Assembly (NCBI GenBank): GCA_028714395.1
Contig: JAQTMJ010000004.1
Location: 1-8,137 of the forward strand
Length of the DNA: 8,137 nucleotides
Source: Candidatus Iainarchaeum sp.
Lineage (GTDB): Archaea > Micrarchaeota > Micrarchaeia > Anstonellales > Bilamarchaeaceae
Direction of reading: 5' to 3'
Positions 5,600-8,137 of the stretch are shown here, piece by piece (the stretch's first letter is position 1; each line of letters begins with the position of its first letter). The notes beneath the pieces were generated by a model that ran no database searches, was not told where the DNA came from, and worked only from the letters and a program-made list of their open reading frames with translations. The position numbers were made by a program, and so were the translations under genes.

Positions 5600-5642
5600 T
5601 CCAGCGCACGCGAAGGAGAAGCGAGTTCTGGAATATACTTTT

Positions 5643-5701
5643 AGGGGAACAAACAGATTGTTTGGCCCCTATGCGAAGGTGCGGAGCACCGAGCATAGGG
5701 G
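5643..5701. other. Two mutually exclusive hairpins in the intergenic region
   Basis: The 268-nt region between the divergent units (5571-5838) has no credible gene. Hairpin A pairs AGGGG (5643-5647) with CCCCT (5666-5670), with CAAAC/GTTTG inside. Hairpin B pairs CCCCTATGC (5666-5674) with GCATAGGGG (5693-5701), a perfect 9-bp stem, then a GAA/GA internal loop, GGTGC/GCACC and a GGA triloop. The CCCCT arm is shared, so only one can form. No T run follows either, so a simple terminator is unlikely. It may be a small RNA, a leader switch or a DNA cruciform/operator; strand is unknown. Confidence 0.55.
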
Positions 5702-5730
5702 GTTTGATGCATGTAATAGAGGAGGGGTTG

Positions 5731-5765
5731 TTAAGGGGAAGCTAATTCTAGAATATGCCCCTTAA
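5731..5765. promoter_or_regulatory. Perfect inverted repeat upstream of the isomerase promoter
   Basis: TTAAGGGG (5731-5738) and CCCCTTAA (5758-5765) form a perfect 8-bp inverted repeat. The 10-bp palindrome ATTCTAGAAT (5745-5754) lies inside. Its right arm ends about 10 bp before the TATA box at 5775, so it may be an activator or repressor site. Its GGGG-to-CCCC spacing (23 nt) resembles that of hairpin A (22 nt). Confidence 0.5.
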
Positions 5766-5774
5766 ACGGAAATG

Positions 5775-5782
5775 TTTATATT
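5775..5782 (+). promoter_or_regulatory. TATA box of the AMP-pathway operon
   Basis: TTTATATT preceded by an A-rich stretch (GGAAATG), resembling an archaeal BRE/TATA pair. It predicts transcription from about 5805 and a leader of about 35 nt before the ATG at 5839. Confidence 0.6.
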
Positions 5783-5829
5783 GGTTAGATAATATTCTAA
5801 AGCGTCAGCGCAAACAACGGGCTTTGGCA

Positions 5830-5833
5830 GGTG
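5830..5833 (+). promoter_or_regulatory. Ribosome binding site that sets the isomerase start
   Basis: GGTG followed by five bases and the ATG at 5839, the same layout as before the HMA gene. It rules against the in-frame ATG at 5755, which lies upstream of the TATA box. Confidence 0.65.
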
Positions 5834-5838
5834 TGGAA

Positions 5839-6771
5839 ATGGACCGGCAAATCGAACAAATTGTGAGGGATATTTCTTCCTTGAAGGTGCAGGGCGCCAG
5901 GAACGTGGCCAAGAGCGCTGTGGAAGCGCTCATAGTGCAGGTGATAAAATCCAGGGCGAAGAGCAGGGATGAACTCTACTCGGAGTTGCTGGAAGTCGGG
6001 GATGCTCTTGCATCCGCAAGGCCCACCGAGCCCATGATGAGGAATGCGATAAACGACGCGGTTAAATTCACGTACATGCAGATAAAAACAAGGCCGGCCC
6101 AGGACGTGGAGGCGCTCAAGAAGATGGTGGTGCGCGAAGCTTCCGCATATTTCAAGAAGATGGAAACGGACCACAAGAAAATATGCGACTACGGGGCAAG
6201 GCTGATTCCTGAAGGCGGGATTGTAGTTACGCACTGCCACAGCTCCACTGTCACAGGCATACTGAAAAGGGCAAAGGATTTGGATGTGGATTTCGAAGTG
6301 GTGGCGCTGGAGACCAGGCCAAGGCTCCAGGGGCGCATCACTGCGAAGGAGCTTTCTGATTACGGGATAACGACTACGCTGGCCGTGGACGGCGCTGCGA
6401 ACCTGCTCATCAAGGACGCGGACTTGTGCATGGTTGGGGCTGATGCCATAGGCTCCATGGGGGATTTGATAAACAAGGTCGGAACGTCCACGGTGGCGCA
6501 CATAGCGCGGATGCACGACGTGAGCTTTTACAGCGCCGCTGAACTTTACAAGTACGACCCGCTCACGCTCTTCGGGAACAGGGAGGGAATCGAGGAGCGC
6601 AATGCCTCGGAGGTGTGGGACGGGGAGCCGAAAAAGGTGAAGGTTAGGAATCCCGCATTCGACGCGACCGCTGCGCGCTACATCAATGGATACATAACCG
6701 AGCTGGGGGTGGTGCCCCCGCAGGCCCTATTCGGCATAGCCATGGCCAAACTCGGGCTGAAGGTGGACTAG
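5839..6771 (+). CDS. Ribose-1,5-bisphosphate isomerase (eIF2B-alpha-like)
   Basis: A 310-residue member of the eIF2B/methylthioribose-1-phosphate isomerase family. In archaea this branch converts ribose-1,5-bisphosphate to ribulose-1,5-bisphosphate, the second step of the AMP pathway that feeds type III RuBisCO. Visible motifs: an N-terminal helical region (1-110, including IEQIVRDISSLKVQGARNVAKSAV), then VVTHCHSSTVTGIL with the probable catalytic Cys, ALETRPRLQGRITAKEL, CMVGADAIGSMGDLINKVGTS with the probable catalytic Asp, and FYSAAELYKYDP. Length matches the family (about 310-325). I chose the ATG at 5839 on motif start and on the GGTG site at 5830. The AMP phosphorylase gene follows after 9 nt, which strongly favours this function over translation factor eIF2B or methionine salvage. 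Both genes likely share the promoter at 5775. Confidence 0.9.
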   Translation: MDRQIEQIVRDISSLKVQGARNVAKSAVEALIVQVIKSRAKSRDELYSELLEVGDALASARPTEPMMRNAINDAVKFTYMQIKTRPAQDVEALKKMVVREASAYFKKMETDHKKICDYGARLIPEGGIVVTHCHSSTVTGILKRAKDLDVDFEVVALETRPRLQGRITAKELSDYGITTTLAVDGAANLLIKDADLCMVGADAIGSMGDLINKVGTSTVAHIARMHDVSFYSAAELYKYDPLTLFGNREGIEERNASEVWDGEPKKVKVRNPAFDATAARYINGYITELGVVPPQALFGIAMAKLGLKVD

Positions 6772-6775
6772 GTGA
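6771..6775 (+). promoter_or_regulatory. Ribosome binding site of AMP phosphorylase
   Basis: GGTGA starts on the last base of the isomerase stop codon and precedes the ATG at 6781 by five bases. It supports that ATG over an in-frame GTG at 6772, which is part of the site itself. Confidence 0.6.
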
Positions 6776-6780
6776 CTGCT

Positions 6781-8137
6781 ATGGCTTCCAAATCAAAATC
6801 AAAAGGCACGAATGGAAACGATGTCACGCTGCACAAGCCAGGGGAAAAGGTGTACGTGGAAAAGGAGCGCAAAAAAGCGGACGTGTGGAGGATAAAACCG
6901 TACATAGTGCAGGCAAAGAAAATCAACATATACACCGGGAAGCGCATAGTGGTGCTCAATAAACGGGAGGCGCAGCAGAACGACATCTACGCCGGCTACA
7001 GGGAGATTCTCCAGTTCAAGGGAAAGGAGATGGCTGTGGTGGTGGACGTTTCAGGGGACGAGGTCGTGAAACCCGGCGAGGTCGGTATTTTCAGGGACGT
7101 GAGCGACGAGCTGGAGATAGGCGACGAGGACATTGTTGAAATCATACACCTGAACAGGCCTGCTTCGCTCGAGTACATAAAGAAGAAGCTGGACAAGAAG
7201 GAGCTGAGCGCGGACGAAATACAGACCATAATACAGGAGCTGATGGACAACAAGCTGAGCGAAGCTGATCTGGCGGCCTGGGTTTCCGGGATGTACGTCA
7301 ACGGGCTGAGCGACAGCGAAATAGTGGCGCTCACCACGAACATAGTCGCCAGCGGGGAAAAGCTGGAGCTGGGGCAGGAACTGGTGGCTGACAAGCATTG
7401 CATAGGCGGCGTGGCCGGAAACAGGACCACGATGATTGTGGTGCCCATAATAGCGGCTGCCGGAATTTATATACCGAGAACTTCCAGCAGGGCCATAACG
7501 AGCCCGGCCGGGACCGCGGACACCATGGAGGTGCTTGCGAAAGTGGATTTCAAGATTGACGAGCTCAGGGACATAGTGCTCAAAAGCCACGGGGCGATGG
7601 TGTGGGGCGGCGGGCTCAACCTTGCGAGCGCCGATGATAAATTGATAAAGATAAGAAATCCGCTCAGCCTGGACCCGAGGGGGGTGCTGCTCTCCTCCAT
7701 ACTTGCGAAAAAGAAGAGCGTGGGGGCGCGCAACGTGGTGATAGACATACCCATAGGGAGGGGCACCAAGGTGAGCTCCATGAACGAGGCCCAGGAACTT
7801 GCCCAGGACTTCCTCAAGATTGGGAAGATGCTCGGAATGAATGTTGAAGCGCTCATAACCGACGGTAGCGAGCCCATAGGGAACGGCATAGGGCCTGGAT
7901 TGGAGTGCTTTGATGTGCTCCAGGTGCTCGAGGGCACCGGGCCCGAGGATTTGAGGCACAAGAGCCTGATAATAGCAGGGAAGCTGATTGAGCTTTCGGG
8001 CAAGGTGGAAAAGGGCAAGGGCTACGATGTTGCGGAGCATTTCATAGACAGCGGAAAAGCGCTTGCAAAAATGAAGGAAATTATAGAGCTGCAGGGCGGG
8101 GATCCGAAGGTGAAGAGCTCGGACATGCCCATAGGGC
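6781..8137 (+). CDS. deoA: AMP phosphorylase, 3' partial
   Basis: A thymidine-phosphorylase-family enzyme of the archaeal AMP phosphorylase type, which splits nucleoside 5'-monophosphates with phosphate to give ribose-1,5-bisphosphate and free base. The reading frame stays open to the right edge; 452 residues are visible, and by comparison with about 500 residues in the family I estimate 80-90 are missing. Residues about 45-120 (INIYTGKRIVVLN through VKPGEVGIFRDVSDELEIGDEDIVEI) are the archaeal-type N-terminal domain. The phosphorylase core follows: ADKHCIGGVAGNRTT (204 on), TSSRAITSPAGTADTMEVL (234-252), GGGLNLASADDKLI, DPRGVLLSSILAKKKSVGARNVVIDIPIGRGTKV and GNGIGPGLECFDVL. The first 35 or so residues are a Lys/Ser-rich extension that relatives usually lack. 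It is the second gene of the unit begun by the isomerase that uses its product. Confidence 0.93.
   Translation, partial: MASKSKSKGTNGNDVTLHKPGEKVYVEKERKKADVWRIKPYIVQAKKINIYTGKRIVVLNKREAQQNDIYAGYREILQFKGKEMAVVVDVSGDEVVKPGEVGIFRDVSDELEIGDEDIVEIIHLNRPASLEYIKKKLDKKELSADEIQTIIQELMDNKLSEADLAAWVSGMYVNGLSDSEIVALTTNIVASGEKLELGQELVADKHCIGGVAGNRTTMIVVPIIAAAGIYIPRTSSRAITSPAGTADTMEVLAKVDFKIDELRDIVLKSHGAMVWGGGLNLASADDKLIKIRNPLSLDPRGVLLSSILAKKKSVGARNVVIDIPIGRGTKVSSMNEAQELAQDFLKIGKMLGMNVEALITDGSEPIGNGIGPGLECFDVLQVLEGTGPEDLRHKSLIIAGKLIELSGKVEKGKGYDVAEHFIDSGKALAKMKEIIELQGGDPKVKSSDMPIG

Noticed and set aside
5641..5725. tRNA or C/D-box guide RNA in the structured intergenic region
   Set aside because: No cloverleaf, no T-loop sequence, no RUGAUGA and CUGA boxes at the right places.
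5698..5738. Possible G-quadruplex from the G runs at 5698-5702, 5724-5727 and 5735-5738
   Set aside because: Only three good runs with one very long loop; the same G runs pair better in the hairpins.
5797..6516. Minus-strand open frame of 239 codons
   Set aside because: A shadow of the ribose-1,5-bisphosphate isomerase gene; it also covers that gene's promoter region and shows no domain.
7390..7401. Cys in place of Ser in the DKH(S/C)IGG phosphate-binding motif of AMP phosphorylase
   Set aside because: Striking against bacterial thymidine phosphorylase, but I recall DKHCIGG in other AMP-phosphorylase-like proteins, so it is probably a normal family variant.
7051..8040. Long minus-strand open frame of 329 codons
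   Set aside because: It is antisense to AMP phosphorylase, whose motifs run without a break through the same DNA. Its own protein is rich in His, Tyr and Pro with no domain pattern.
1..8137. CRISPR array, transposon or integrated element
   Set aside because: No regularly spaced direct repeats, no transposase or integrase, no terminal repeats flanking a gene block. The only sizeable repeat is the cupredoxin domain.

Overview
The window looks like an 8.1 kb piece of an archaeal genome. Three things point that way: AMP phosphorylase with the archaeal N-terminal domain next to ribose-1,5-bisphosphate isomerase, TATA-box promoters (two placed for leaderless transcripts), and ribosome binding sites of the GGTG type. 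An [FeFe]-hydrogenase catalytic subunit, the salvage-type sugar/nucleotide enzymes and short compact genes together suggest an anaerobic, fermentative DPANN-type archaeon of moderate GC content. Micrarchaeota or Diapherotrites are plausible, but the sequence does not decide it. The lineage is inference.

Layout. (1) 3-878, plus: the C-terminal part of an [FeFe]-hydrogenase H-cluster domain, cut by the left edge. (2) 863-1946, minus: a two-gene unit with a membrane-anchored winged-helix regulator followed by a HymD-like polytopic membrane protein. It converges on the hydrogenase and overlaps its end by 16 bp. (3) 1947-2080: a divergent control region with a TATA box for each side and two GGTTTCA-type inverted repeats 43 bp apart. 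(4) 2081-4287, plus: a soft-metal operon with an HMA metallochaperone, a SafE/DsbD_2-like membrane protein ending in a cupredoxin domain, and a membrane-anchored cupredoxin with a CGCGG tail. The two cupredoxin domains are a recent duplication. (5) 4292-5570, minus: a tRNA-dihydrouridine synthase behind a small protein that looks like a Nudix fold with the catalytic residues gone. (6) 5571-5838: a control region with two mutually exclusive hairpins, a third perfect hairpin and a TATA box. (7) 5839-8137, plus: ribose-1,5-bisphosphate isomerase and AMP phosphorylase, the latter cut by the right edge.

How the parts work together. AMP phosphorylase and the isomerase perform the first two steps of the archaeal AMP pathway (AMP to ribose-1,5-bisphosphate to ribulose-1,5-bisphosphate). 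This predicts a type III RuBisCO elsewhere in the genome. The hydrogenase would dispose of reductant as H2. The HMA, SafE-like and cupredoxin genes form a plausible soft-metal (copper-like) relay from cytosol to membrane to outside. The divergent membrane regulator carries a Cys-x5-Cys-x-His cluster in its predicted external loop and could sense the same metal or a redox signal. That regulatory module is the best candidate here for something not previously described.
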